Virus record (IMG/VR): IMGVR_UViG_3300046167_000873
Coordinates: 62,001-126,000 of that record
Source of the DNA: a virus
Reading direction: 5' to 3' (one strand)
DNA length: 64,000 nt
The position numbers were made by a program, and so were the translations under genes. Each line of letters begins with the position of its first letter. Position 1 is the first letter of the stretch. Below the pieces are notes generated by a model. The model had not been told where the DNA came from and searched no databases. It saw nothing but the letters and a program-made list of their open reading frames with translations. Positions 52,802 through 59,438 of the stretch are shown in pieces.

Positions 52802-53082
52802 CTTTTAAAATTCCTCAAGATATGATTATCGATTGCTGCATCCAGTTTAGGATCTAGATCAAGACCTTTGATCTCGAGTTTGCGACCAAACTCCATGGCA
52901 TATGAAACGACATAACTTTTCATTCTCTCACGCCACTCAATTTCTGCAAGTGAATCCAACATGGCGTTTCTTTTTTCTATGTCCTCTTGTATCTCCTTTT
53001 TGGCATCAGGAGAGTGTTTCATGAGGACTTCCACCATGCTTTGTAACTGTGTGATTTTACTTTCAAGTAGGTTCATATTCAT
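52798..53082 (-). CDS. Small coiled-coil protein
   Basis: 94 residues from ATG 53082 (MNMNLLESKITQLQSMVEVL). The ATG overlaps the stop of the 53079-53243 gene as ATGA, which decides the start; an earlier in-frame ATG lies at 53097. Helical and charged to about residue 55. Unknown function. Confidence 0.58.
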   Translation of the reverse strand: MNMNLLESKITQLQSMVEVLMKHSPDAKKEIQEDIEKRNAMLDSLAEIEWRERMKSYVVSYAMEFGRKLEIKGLDLDPKLDAAIDNHILRNFKR

Positions 53083-53243
53083 TTCCAAGCTTCCCATCTT
53101 GTTGTATGAGTAGTGCACTCAATAAACTTGATAAGAACGTCATCTACCTGCACTAAACGTTCTACTATGGATAACCACAAGTCATGCTTTGTCTTGCATT
53201 CGTGGATTGGTATTGCTAACTCACCGCTCTTAATTAATGTCAT
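53079..53243 (-). CDS. Very small hypothetical protein
   Basis: 54 residues: MTLIKSGELAIPIHECKTKH then DLWLSIVERLVQVDDVLIKF. Both ends use ATGA overlaps (start with the stop of 53240-53428, stop with the next ATG), which makes it a real member of the operon. Function unknown. Confidence 0.6.
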   Translation of the reverse strand: MTLIKSGELAIPIHECKTKHDLWLSIVERLVQVDDVLIKFIECTTHTTRWEAWK

Positions 53244-53428
53244 AATTTATATTTTCCTCTCCACATCTCACTAAAAAATAAATCAATCGATTCGCCTGTG
53301 TGTACTACCATTGCCATGAAATCTACGCCATATCTTTTTTCTATGACAACCTTGCTACCTGCATTAGGATGCACTTTAAAAGGATGCACGTAATAGTACT
53401 CACCAACTTTAACATCTTGAGGACTCAC
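53240..53428 (-). CDS. Small hypothetical protein
   Basis: 62 residues: MSPQDVKVGEYYYVHPFKVH with later FMAMVVHTGESIDLFFSEMW, a small beta-barrel-like pattern. Starts at GTG 53428 overlapping the upstream stop (GTGA). Unknown. Confidence 0.6.
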   Translation of the reverse strand: MSPQDVKVGEYYYVHPFKVHPNAGSKVVIEKRYGVDFMAMVVHTGESIDLFFSEMWRGKYKL

Positions 53429-53682
53429 GCGTATTCCTTTATGATGGCAGTTGCTAACATAAACAAAGATACTACGTTAAGAATAATAAGTGCGCGATCT
53501 TTCCACATGATGCTGACCCACAACCATAGAGCTACACCAAAGAATCCAACAACCAAATCAAAATCACGATACTCAACACCCGCAGCTCTAAAAGCCAGGG
53601 AAGTTAGAATCAATATGGATGCTAGCCATTTAACGTACCAATCAAAATTGTTTGGGTACCACTTAGAATCAGGCTTGCTCAT
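53425..53682 (-). CDS. Small multi-pass membrane protein (DUF6552-like)
   Basis: 85 residues. KWYPNNFDWYVKWLASILIL, a second hydrophobic stretch (LVVGFFGVALWLWVSIMW), then KDRALIILNVVSLFMLATAI: about three helices. The WYPNNFDW...KD/NDRALI pattern is known to me from marine phages as an uncharacterised membrane family (I believe DUF6552). ATG 53682 overlaps a stop as ATGA. Confidence 0.65.
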   Translation of the reverse strand: MSKPDSKWYPNNFDWYVKWLASILILTSLAFRAAGVEYRDFDLVVGFFGVALWLWVSIMWKDRALIILNVVSLFMLATAIIKEYA

Positions 53683-53797
53683 TTAATTTGACCCATAATT
53701 CTACGGTACTGGTGACGTGCGATATAGAACAAGTCATCAGCCTGATACTCGTCAAGGTTGTGTTGATTGATGGCGTACTGGTTGCTTGAGTCTTCAT
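53679..53797 (-). CDS. Small reading frame without a clean start
   Basis: The frame ending at TGA 53679-53681 reads YEDSSNQYAINQHNLDEYQA then DDLFYIARHQYRRIMGQIK, protein-like and coupled (ATGA) to the downstream gene. It has no ATG, GTG or TTG; an ATG at 53797 lies one base out of frame (ATG AAG versus ATG AAA GAC). A one-base indel or unusual start is likely. About 38-40 residues. Confidence 0.4.
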
Positions 53798-53800
53798 AAT

Positions 53801-53852
53801 ATGTCTTATATATTGATCTATAAGATAGTTATTTGTTCATAATATAAGACAT
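53801..53852. repeat. Inverted repeat, 11-bp arms
   Basis: ATGTCTTATAT (53801-53811) pairs with ATATAAGACAT (53842-53852) across 30 bases that themselves hold a small ATCT/AGAT hairpin. It covers the 3' end of the 53818-53955 gene. Possible RNA structure controlling translation of the next frame. Confidence 0.5.
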
Positions 53853-53955
53853 TATGGTCTAAAAGCACTATAACGTCCAGAGCTTCAGTCCACGTGTACG
53901 CGCCTCTTTTAAGATTTACTGCTGTAGTAACAGCAGCTAACATATCATCTGTCAT
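53818..53955 (-). CDS. Very small hypothetical protein
   Basis: 45 residues: MTDDMLAAVTTAVNLKRGAY then TWTEALDVIVLLDHNVLYYE. Strong ribosome site AGGAGG just before ATG 53955, which overlaps the upstream stop (ATGA). Unknown function. Confidence 0.6.
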   Translation of the reverse strand: MTDDMLAAVTTAVNLKRGAYTWTEALDVIVLLDHNVLYYEQITIL

Positions 53956-54104
53956 TCTTCCTCCTCAATCCATGCCTGTATGTAATTATTCGAAAACATA
54001 GTTTCCGCGATACGATTAGCGGCCTGCCAGTCAATAGCCTGAATCGTTATCCTGCCTAGTGTGCCTTCGGTGGTGTGTATCAGATCAATAGTATAAGTTT
54101 TCAT
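53952..54104 (-). CDS. Very small hypothetical protein
   Basis: 50 residues: MKTYTIDLIHTTEGTLGRIT then IQAIDWQAANRIAETMFSNN. Beta-alpha pattern; its last codons (EEEE) are the next gene's AGGAGG ribosome site. Similar small proteins (MKTYTI..) recur in phage accessory operons. Unknown. Confidence 0.6.
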   Translation of the reverse strand: MKTYTIDLIHTTEGTLGRITIQAIDWQAANRIAETMFSNNYIQAWIEEEE

Positions 54105-54110
54105 GATTCA

Positions 54111-54257
54111 TCAAACTCCATCTTCTTGTATTTCATAAGACACCCAGCGCCAGTCCAACATAAACTCACCATGGCTCTGCGCGTCACTCTGGCAGTCATA
54201 GGGGCCTTCTGGATCTAGCTCCCCTCCGTCTCGGTCAAACATTACCACCCAGTACAT
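54111..54257 (-). CDS. Very small hypothetical protein
   Basis: 48 residues from ATG 54257: MYWVVMFDRDGGELDPEGPY then DCQSDAQSHGEFMLDWRWVS. ATG 54257 is chosen since GGAG lies upstream; the open frame back to 54347 reads low-complexity basic sequence. Unknown function. Confidence 0.58.
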   Translation of the reverse strand: MYWVVMFDRDGGELDPEGPYDCQSDAQSHGEFMLDWRWVSYEIQEDGV

Positions 54258-54297
54258 TATTCGTTCTCCTCTACAGGCATTGCTAGTGCCTAGTTCG

Positions 54298-54519
54298 TTA
54301 GCAGCCTTGGTCGTGATCCTTCTTGGCCTCGTCCCAAGCCACATCACACATCTCAGCGATAATGTCGGCCTGCAGGGAGTCAGTTACGTCGTTAGTGCCG
54401 AGTGTTGCTTTAACAACAATTGAAAAAGGGTCTAACTGTCCGTCCTTATTGTGCCAGTAGACCACGTATTTAGCGTCCTGACCGTAAAAGATGAAACTCT
54501 TAATTAGTCCTTGCTTCAT
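54298..54519 (-). CDS. Small hypothetical early protein
   Basis: 73 residues from ATG 54519: MKQGLIKSFIFYGQDAKYVV then YWHNKDGQLDPFSIVVKATL. First gene after the promoter at 54555-54583; the open frame upstream (KRQN I) is the conserved leader, not protein. Unknown. Confidence 0.6.
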   Translation of the reverse strand: MKQGLIKSFIFYGQDAKYVVYWHNKDGQLDPFSIVVKATLGTNDVTDSLQADIIAEMCDVAWDEAKKDHDQGC

Positions 54520-54554
54520 AATATTTTGTCTCTTCAATTAAAGTTGATGAAACC

Positions 54555-54583
54555 ATTCTACAATAGTTTTTTTGAGAAGTAAA
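54555..54583 (-). promoter_or_regulatory. Early sigma70-type promoter (leader family copy 2)
   Basis: Minus strand: -35 TTTACT (54578-54583), 17-base spacer containing AAAAAAACTATTG, -10 TAGAAT (54555-54560), then the shared GGTTTCATCAA and TTGAAGAGACAAAATATT-ATG leader. Confidence 0.75.
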
Positions 54584-54593
54584 CACATTTTAT

Positions 54594-54803
54594 TCACTCT
54601 CCCTCCAACTCTCCTACTCTTTCAAACTTTGGATCTTCTTGTTGTGTTACCTTCCACACCACACCTTCCGAGATAAACACTGTACCGCGGTAGTCATTAT
54701 CACGTAGCTGCTTCGATAACTTAGATTTGCGGCTATGCAAATTTAGATCCGCCTTTCCAATTCGCTGTGATTCTTCAAGCAACTTCTCTAGTTGTTTAAT
54801 CAT
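54594..54803 (-). CDS. Small hypothetical protein
   Basis: 69 residues from ATG 54803: MIKQLEKLLEESQRIGKADL then YRGTVFISEGVVWKVTQQED. Follows the upstream stop by two bases. Helical start, beta end, acidic tail. Unknown. Confidence 0.58.
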   Translation of the reverse strand: MIKQLEKLLEESQRIGKADLNLHSRKSKLSKQLRDNDYRGTVFISEGVVWKVTQQEDPKFERVGELEGE

Positions 54804-54805
54804 TA

Positions 54806-55054
54806 TTAATCCGCCCATTCACTGTAAGTCATCAACGTTCCAAACTTTTTGAGTAATCCTTTTTCGACAGCTTTCATTTCTATGTCACGCATCTTTTTTT
54901 CACAATCCCTCACCACCTTGGCAGACGGTGTCATACTTGTACCATTTTTACGTATTGTAGGGAAATTTGATGAATCATTACGATAGTAAACTCTTGCCTC
55001 TCCAAGCATTCTACTACGATAACATAGCTCATAGAGAATTTCTTTTTTCTTCAT
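54806..55054 (-). CDS. Small basic hypothetical protein
   Basis: 82 residues: MKKKEILYELCYRSRMLGEA then MTPSAKVVRDCEKKMRDIEM. Lysine/arginine rich, helical. Between a membrane-protein gene and the 54594 gene. Unknown function. Confidence 0.6.
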   Translation of the reverse strand: MKKKEILYELCYRSRMLGEARVYYRNDSSNFPTIRKNGTSMTPSAKVVRDCEKKMRDIEMKAVEKGLLKKFGTLMTYSEWAD

Positions 55055-55061
55055 AGTATGT

Positions 55062-55397
55062 TTATCCTTCTTTCTCTAGATCCCAAACACCACGTCTGTC
55101 TTTGGCATCAGGCAGTCTATTGCGAATTACCCAGGTATGTCCATTCTTTTCAGCCTCTTGAAATATCATTGCTGTTATAAAGAATCCGCCAATCACTAGA
55201 AGATGACCGCCTACGCTGTAGATGCCATAATAGATAGTATAACCTGCCCATGCAGTAAAAATTGCAGACCACATTACACTGAGATAAAACATCAGAATAA
55301 ACTGAGTGTACGGGCTGGGTATATGCCGCAAAGGATTGATCTTTAGATCGAAGAAAAAGTTATATAAATCGTAAATCCAAAATCCTACTTTCTTCAT
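55062..55397 (-). CDS. Small membrane protein
   Basis: 111 residues from ATG 55397 (MKKVGFWIYDLYNFFFDLKI). Two to three hydrophobic helices (QFILMFYLSVMWSAIFTAWA, YYGIYSVGGHLLVIGGFFIT) then a soluble tail with NGHTWVIRNRLPDAKDRRGV. Starts within the upstream stop (TAATG). Predicted inner membrane; unknown function. Confidence 0.62.
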   Translation of the reverse strand: MKKVGFWIYDLYNFFFDLKINPLRHIPSPYTQFILMFYLSVMWSAIFTAWAGYTIYYGIYSVGGHLLVIGGFFITAMIFQEAEKNGHTWVIRNRLPDAKDRRGVWDLEKEG

Positions 55398-55861
55398 TAT
55401 TGGTTTTCTCCATTTAACCACTTTTGTGCTTGTTCAGGCGTGAGACGATATCGTCTAATGCCGTTATCGGTTCTGTACAAATCCCATTGGTCCTGATCTT
55501 CCCAGTTCTTCAACTTGGAATCGTCGTTAGTTGTAAGGATGTATTGTACGTGCGGGAATACTTCAGGACAAGAAAGCGTCACCCAATCGAATGGATCAAT
55601 TTTGACGATGTCGTCTTCAGTAAACGTCCAACTGGCCACAATTATAGGCTGGTGCCACTTTTGATATTGCTCTGCGGTGAGGTGATACCGTGGAATACCA
55701 CCACCATTATCACTTTCACTGATCCGGTGCAATCGCCATTCATCTTCATCTTCCCAGTTATGATTATCCGCCCTTTTCTCTATACACATATGAGGCGAGC
55801 AGTCGGATGACATCGCGACGAACTCAAAGTGGGGTTTGTTTGGGGTTTCTGTTTTACTCAT
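55397..55861 (-). CDS. Protein with two NWED-type repeats
   Basis: 154 residues from ATG 55861 (MSKTETPNKPHFEFVAMSSD). It contains two copies of a ~30-35-residue unit: NWEDEDEWRLHRI..IPRYHLTAEQYQKW (about 36-70) and NWEDQDQWDLYRT..IRRYRLTPEQAQKW (about 118-148). A third copy is in the neighbouring 55858-56091 protein. Function unknown; Trp/Asp/Glu-rich, possibly a binding module. ATGA coupling with the upstream gene. Confidence 0.65.
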   Translation of the reverse strand: MSKTETPNKPHFEFVAMSSDCSPHMCIEKRADNHNWEDEDEWRLHRISESDNGGGIPRYHLTAEQYQKWHQPIIVASWTFTEDDIVKIDPFDWVTLSCPEVFPHVQYILTTNDDSKLKNWEDQDQWDLYRTDNGIRRYRLTPEQAQKWLNGENQ

Positions 55862-56091
55862 TGAGGTTTCTCCTGTTTGGTACGGAACTTTTCCCATTGC
55901 TCGGCAGTGAGATGATACCGTCTATACCCACCGGACGTCGTGGTCGAAAGACCGAGGTCTTGCCATTCGTCTTCATCTTCCCAGTTTAAGACCGAGCCAG
56001 ACCTTTTTTCCACTCTAATACTAAAAGGCGGCTCTGGCTTATCCCACGAAAACACTACAAAGTTGTCATCAAAGTTGTCATCATCATTCAT
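55858..56091 (-). CDS. Single NWED-repeat protein
   Basis: 77 residues: MNDDDNFDDNFVVFSWDKPE then LNWEDEDEWQDLGLS and GYRRYHLTAEQWEKFR. One copy of the unit duplicated in the next gene, so the two genes arose by duplication. Overlaps the upstream gene by eight bases. Confidence 0.62.
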   Translation of the reverse strand: MNDDDNFDDNFVVFSWDKPEPPFSIRVEKRSGSVLNWEDEDEWQDLGLSTTTSGGYRRYHLTAEQWEKFRTKQEKPQ

Positions 56092-56311
56092 TTAAATCTC
56101 TCCTTAGTTCTTCAGTCCACTCTTCGAGTTGTCCTAGATCTATACCGTATTGAGCTTTAAACGCTGCGCCCGGCGTCATATTCTGGAATTTGCCATCGGC
56201 AGCCTGTATTGATTCTCTCGAATTCAGCTCAAATATCTTGGTAAGATATTTTATCTCCCACATTGTTGAGAGCATTTGATCTTTAATTAAAGTTAAATCT
56301 TGGGATTTCAT
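56084..56311 (-). CDS. Small hypothetical protein
   Basis: 75 residues: MKSQDLTLIKDQMLSTMWEI then AADGKFQNMTPGAAFKAQYG and LEEWTEELRRDLNE. Helical. Starts inside the upstream stop region (ATGA). Unknown. Confidence 0.58.
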   Translation of the reverse strand: MKSQDLTLIKDQMLSTMWEIKYLTKIFELNSRESIQAADGKFQNMTPGAAFKAQYGIDLGQLEEWTEELRRDLNE

Positions 56312-56475
56312 TTCTTGTTCCTCGTTTTACACTTGCCGCTCATACACATCGGGCAGTAGTGCTTTCTATCTTCGTGCTCAAAACCATACGCTATTATAAC
56401 ACTACATCCGTCACAGAGCAAGGCTCCTCTACCGCCATTAAACTTGACTTGTGCAATCTTATACTTGCTCGCCAT
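56308..56475 (-). CDS. Small zinc-ribbon-like protein
   Basis: 55 residues from ATG 56475 (MASKYKIAQVKFNGGRGALL). Two CxxC pairs (Cys21/24 and Cys41/44: LLCDGC and HYCPMC) form a probable zinc ribbon. The stretch NGGRGALLC...IIAYGF is familiar from marine phage hypotheticals. TAATG overlap with the upstream stop decides the start. Possibly nucleic-acid or protein binding. Confidence 0.68.
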   Translation of the reverse strand: MASKYKIAQVKFNGGRGALLCDGCSVIIAYGFEHEDRKHYCPMCMSGKCKTRNKK

Positions 56476-56684
56476 TAGGCTATGATCCACTCGTGGTCTT
56501 CTTCACTCGGCCACAATGTAAGTGTTTCTACACGACGTTTTTCTGCATAGTCATGTGTGTACCACGTACCACCTTCAACTGACCAATTCTGAACATCACA
56601 AAATATCTGTCCATCTTCTTTGAATACTTCGACACTAGCTTCTACTTCAAGGAGGCCGGTTTCGTGAATTACATTAAAAACCAT
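56475..56684 (-). CDS. Small hypothetical early protein
   Basis: 69 residues from ATG 56684: MVFNVIHETGLLEVEASVEV then FCDVQNWSVEGGTWYTHDYA. Its N-terminus resembles that of the 57652-57852 protein (ViHETGLLEV versus ViLEQGVIEV), hinting at paralogy. First gene after the leader-type promoter at 56732. Confidence 0.6.
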   Translation of the reverse strand: MVFNVIHETGLLEVEASVEVFKEDGQIFCDVQNWSVEGGTWYTHDYAEKRRVETLTLWPSEEDHEWIIA

Positions 56685-56731
56685 AATATTTTCTCTCTTC
56701 AATTAAGTGGTTAACTTCATTTGATGTAACC

Positions 56732-56760
56732 ATTCTACGATAGTTTTTTTAACAAGTAAA
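56732..56760 (-). promoter_or_regulatory. Early sigma70-type promoter (leader family copy 3)
   Basis: Minus strand: -35 TTTACT (56755-56760), 17-base spacer, -10 TAGAAT (56732-56737), then GGTTACATCAAATGAAG and TTGAAGAGAGAAAATATT-ATG. Confidence 0.75.
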
Positions 56761-56767
56761 CACTTTT

Positions 56768-56998
56768 TTAAATTTCTCGAGGCAACGGCATCCAATGAGT
56801 AAACTTCTCATCCCATGCAAAACTATCCTTGAAAATATTGTACGTGTCACCGTACGCCCCATTACATAAATGGTAGGTTTTACCATTCATATCGATTATC
56901 TCTCCGACAACGATTAGCGGCCGATTTTCATCGAATATCTTTATTAGCACGATGTTCTGATCACGCGGGGTTTTTGCGTTAATAAGTTCCATGCTCAT
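56768..56998 (-). CDS. Small protein with DUF551-like ending
   Basis: 76 residues: MSMELINAKTPRDQNIVLIK, then VVGEIIDMNGKTYHLCNGAY, ending FTHWMPLPREI. The end matches the ITHWMPLPEPP signature of DUF551, a common small phage domain. Function unknown. GGAG upstream of ATG 56998. Confidence 0.7.
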   Translation of the reverse strand: MSMELINAKTPRDQNIVLIKIFDENRPLIVVGEIIDMNGKTYHLCNGAYGDTYNIFKDSFAWDEKFTHWMPLPREI

Positions 56999-57002
56999 CT
57001 CC

Positions 57003-57239
57003 TTAGTTAGCGCCTACGCTAATTCGATTTTCAAAGCGAGTGAGCATTAAGAACTCTTGTGCTTTGATGCCAAAGTTTTGAAGCTCTGAAGTGTGGTAAC
57101 CGCCAGGCGAATACACTTTAACGGTGTCTTCACTATCCATCAGCTGCATCGTCACTTCATGCTGAATAGGATCGATACCATTTAGCTTTGCACCAACTTG
57201 AGCAATAACCCAACCATCTTGCATTTTAAATTCACTCAT
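57003..57239 (-). CDS. Small hypothetical protein
   Basis: 78 residues: MSEFKMQDGWVIAQVGAKLN then VKVYSPGGYHTSELQNFGIK. AGGAG ahead of ATG 57239. No family recognised. Confidence 0.58.
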   Translation of the reverse strand: MSEFKMQDGWVIAQVGAKLNGIDPIQHEVTMQLMDSEDTVKVYSPGGYHTSELQNFGIKAQEFLMLTRFENRISVGAN

Positions 57240-57252
57240 AGGTAGTTCTCCT

Positions 57253-57417
57253 TTAGTTTGTGTTATTCATGCACAGTAGATCAGTTTTTAACTCAGCTAA
57301 ATAAGCTAGAGTTTCTTCAGTGATCGTATCTGGGCGGACGCTGTTGACATAGTTGATACAGTCAATTGCAGTTTTAAGTGCAGTCAATTTCTCTTGCGGA
57401 TTAGAAATCTCCTTCAT
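57253..57417 (-). CDS. Very small helical protein
   Basis: 54 residues: MKEISNPQEKLTALKTAIDC then INYVNSVRPDTITEETLAYL. Overlaps the upstream gene by 17 bases. Followed by AGGAG of the next gene. Unknown. Confidence 0.58.
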   Translation of the reverse strand: MKEISNPQEKLTALKTAIDCINYVNSVRPDTITEETLAYLAELKTDLLCMNNTN

Positions 57418-57649
57418 GATTTAAACGCCTCTTTACGTAATCAATGTCGTATTCAATAGTCGACCATAAAACATTTTTATCTGTTACCTGCCTATTAACT
57501 TTGGTAAATCCAGCCGGTATAACCTCAGGCTGTTCTATACCATCGCATAATATAAGTTCTGCAAGTTCATTGATTTCACGCTTTGCATCAGCACATGTAA
57601 CGCGAGAATGTAGCTGACGCAATTTTTCATAGATCTCTAGTTGATTCAT
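57401..57649 (-). CDS. Small hypothetical protein
   Basis: 82 residues: MNQLEIYEKLRQLHSRVTCA then DAKREINELAELILCDGIEQ and IEYDIDYVKRRLNHEGDF. Helical. Two bases after the upstream stop. Unknown function. Confidence 0.58.
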   Translation of the reverse strand: MNQLEIYEKLRQLHSRVTCADAKREINELAELILCDGIEQPEVIPAGFTKVNRQVTDKNVLWSTIEYDIDYVKRRLNHEGDF

Positions 57650-57651
57650 AA

Positions 57652-57852
57652 TTACTCCGCAAATCCTGATTCATACTCTTCTTCAGCTAGTTCACACAGA
57701 AGCGCGTAAAGAGCATCTGAAGGAGCGGCCTTCATTTCTTGGCCTTCTAACCACCACTTCATAACTTCACTAGCATCTTCTCGCGCAGGATCAACCCACA
57801 CATTAGCAGAAACTTCAATAACGCCTTGTTCCAAAATAACTTCTAATTGCAT
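57652..57852 (-). CDS. Small acidic early protein
   Basis: 66 residues from ATG 57852: MQLEVILEQGVIEVSANVWV then KWWLEGQEMKAAPSDALYAL, acidic end. N-terminus similar to 56475-56684. Preceded by promoter 57899-57927 and the common leader. Confidence 0.6.
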   Translation of the reverse strand: MQLEVILEQGVIEVSANVWVDPAREDASEVMKWWLEGQEMKAAPSDALYALLCELAEEEYESGFAE

Positions 57853-57898
57853 AATATTTTCTCGCTTCAATCAATGGTTAACTTCATTTGATGTAACC

Positions 57899-57927
57899 AT
57901 TCTACAATAGTTTTTTTAACAAGTAAA
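57899..57927 (-). promoter_or_regulatory. Early sigma70-type promoter (leader family copy 4)
   Basis: Minus strand: -35 TTTACT (57922-57927), 17-base spacer, -10 TAGAAT (57899-57904), followed by the shared leader. Confidence 0.75.
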
Positions 57928-57974
57928 CACTTATTTGTCAAAAAAGATGATGATCCCGATGCATGACTGTGGCC

Positions 57975-58280
57975 CTAGCCCCAATGCAATTTAGCGTTGC
58001 TAAGGTCATGGGCTGACCAGCCCAACCCACTACACAAAAACGTATCAGCGGCGTCAGCCCAATTCATTCTGCCTAGAGTAGAACCTAGCTTCACCTCGAC
58101 ACCATCCTTGTGCGCGGACCAGGCGCGTCGCTCATTCCACTCACCAGCATCGATCACATCGGATCGCTCAAGCGTCCAACCGTTCTCGTTGATTAGGTCG
58201 AGCAGAAACCCCTTGGAGCCGACAAAAGAACTGCGACGGCCGTGGAGAGTTCCATGTATTCGGTTACCTGACTTAGCCAC
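57975..58280 (-). CDS. Hypothetical protein of atypical G+C-rich composition
   Basis: 101 residues: MAKSGNRIHGTLHGRRSSFV then GSKGFLLDLINENGWTLERS and RMNWADAADTFLCSGLGWSA. By eye the coding sequence is markedly richer in G and C than its neighbours, which points to recent transfer. No family recognised. Confidence 0.6.
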   Translation of the reverse strand: MAKSGNRIHGTLHGRRSSFVGSKGFLLDLINENGWTLERSDVIDAGEWNERRAWSAHKDGVEVKLGSTLGRMNWADAADTFLCSGLGWSAHDLSNAKLHWG

Positions 58281-58312
58281 AATCTTCCCCTTAGAGTTGA
58301 ATTTCAGTAAAA

Positions 58313-58510
58313 TTAGAACGGATATCTACCGTCAAATGTAGCAGTGAGCTCGTAGTCTACGCTTTCGGTGTAATCAAACAACGCATTAAGAGTACACACG
58401 TAATCTAAAGTACTGAGGGGTTCCTCATAAGCGTGATGTGTTTTTTGCAGTGAACGTATCTCAGCTACAAGCTTATCATATGCTGCTGCTTTCATTTCTA
58501 AATCGGTCAT
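58313..58510 (-). CDS. Small early protein
   Basis: 65 residues from ATG 58510: MTDLEMKAAAYDKLVAEIRS then LDYVCTLNALFDYTESVDYE. Helical. First gene after promoter 58553-58581. Unknown function. Confidence 0.6.
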   Translation of the reverse strand: MTDLEMKAAAYDKLVAEIRSLQKTHHAYEEPLSTLDYVCTLNALFDYTESVDYELTATFDGRYPF

Positions 58511-58552
58511 AATATTTTCTCGCTTCAATGGTTAACTTCATTTGATGGAACA

Positions 58553-58581
58553 ATTGTAAAATAGTTTTTTTCAAAAGTAAA
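58553..58581 (-). promoter_or_regulatory. Early sigma70-type promoter (leader family copy 5)
   Basis: Minus strand: -35 TTTACT (58576-58581), 17-base spacer, -10 TACAAT (58553-58558), then the shared leader with a slightly shorter centre. Confidence 0.7.
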
Positions 58582-58584
58582 CAA

Positions 58585-58761
58585 TTATTTTTTAGCTCTA
58601 GCAAGAGAACAAAGTTGATCATGCTCCTTTCGTGACAGATCGCTAACAGGCATGGGTCGTCCATCCATGCTCCATTCTAATACTGCATCGCCACTATCAT
58701 TAACCTCAACAGTTGCGAAGACTATATCTGGGCCAAAGTCTGTTGTAACTCGTATAATCAT
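58585..58761 (-). CDS. Very small hypothetical protein
   Basis: 58 residues: MIIRVTTDFGPDIVFATVEV then LEWSMDGRPMPVSDLSRKEH. ATG 58761 overlaps the nuclease stop as ATGA. Beta-rich start, helical end. Unknown function, perhaps a partner of the nuclease. Confidence 0.6.
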   Translation of the reverse strand: MIIRVTTDFGPDIVFATVEVNDSGDAVLEWSMDGRPMPVSDLSRKEHDQLCSLARAKK

Positions 58762-59438
58762 CCTAATTTACCTTTGTGATAAAGATCGAAAAAATGCTCG
58801 GTGATTGGTTTCCAGTTGCTCAACGGTTCGTTGAATACAAGGGAACCTTCGCCATGGTTGACAGCCATGAGAATTACAAGTTGTTCAATATCGATATCGT
58901 AATGCTCTTTTACCATCTGAGCATACGCAGCACCTTGCATAAAATAAGATTTAATTTCACCTGCTGATTTAAACCTTTTTGATGTCTTATAATCAAGTAT
59001 CGTATTTTTACCTTGATACTTGCAAATAAGATCAGATGTGCCTGCAGTTTTTAACTTATCTGAATACATCTGAAGCTCAACGCCATAGACAGTATCTACG
59101 TGTTCATCAAGATATGGTTTGATGACCTTAAACGTTTCAGATGCAATTGGATTCGGTGGTTTTTCTGGAGTTCTGCCTAGGACATAGTCTTCAGCAATAT
59201 TGTGAACAGCAGTACCAGCTCGTGATGCTGTACCGGCAATCTTATTTGCTTTCTCATAACCAACTCGCTTTCTCCAAGCTTGAATTGATTTTCTGCTTAA
59301 GACACCGAGAGCTGATGTAACTGAAACATACTTGTTACCTGATTCATTTACATACAGCCTCGGGCCATCACCTTTTCCATCAATTCTATTGAGTCGCACT
59401 GGTTCCAGTAATTTAAATTCTGCTTCAAACTTATCCAT
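58758..59438 (-). CDS. PD-(D/E)XK nuclease (RecB/exonuclease-like)
   Basis: 226 residues. Visible motifs: SRAGTAVHNIAEDYVLG (His79), GVELQMYSDKLKTAGTSDLI (Glu121, Asp136), and KNTILDYKTSKRF (Asp149, Lys151), then QGAAYAQMVKEH. This is the RecB-type exonuclease pattern of many marine phage nucleases, acting on double-stranded DNA in recombination or host DNA breakdown. Own promoter upstream (59469-59497). Confidence 0.85.
   Translation of the reverse strand: MDKFEAEFKLLEPVRLNRIDGKGDGPRLYVNESGNKYVSVTSALGVLSRKSIQAWRKRVGYEKANKIAGTASRAGTAVHNIAEDYVLGRTPEKPPNPIASETFKVIKPYLDEHVDTVYGVELQMYSDKLKTAGTSDLICKYQGKNTILDYKTSKRFKSAGEIKSYFMQGAAYAQMVKEHYDIDIEQLVILMAVNHGEGSLVFNEPLSNWKPITEHFFDLYHKGKLG

Noticed and set aside
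54258-54347. Longer N-terminus for the 54111 gene
   Set aside because: Overlaps the upstream gene and is low-complexity basic; ATG 54257 has a better ribosome site.
56684-56702. Starts with the common peptide MKREN-IM at four early genes
   Set aside because: TTG start readings of the conserved DNA leader; the ATG directly after ATATT is the better start.
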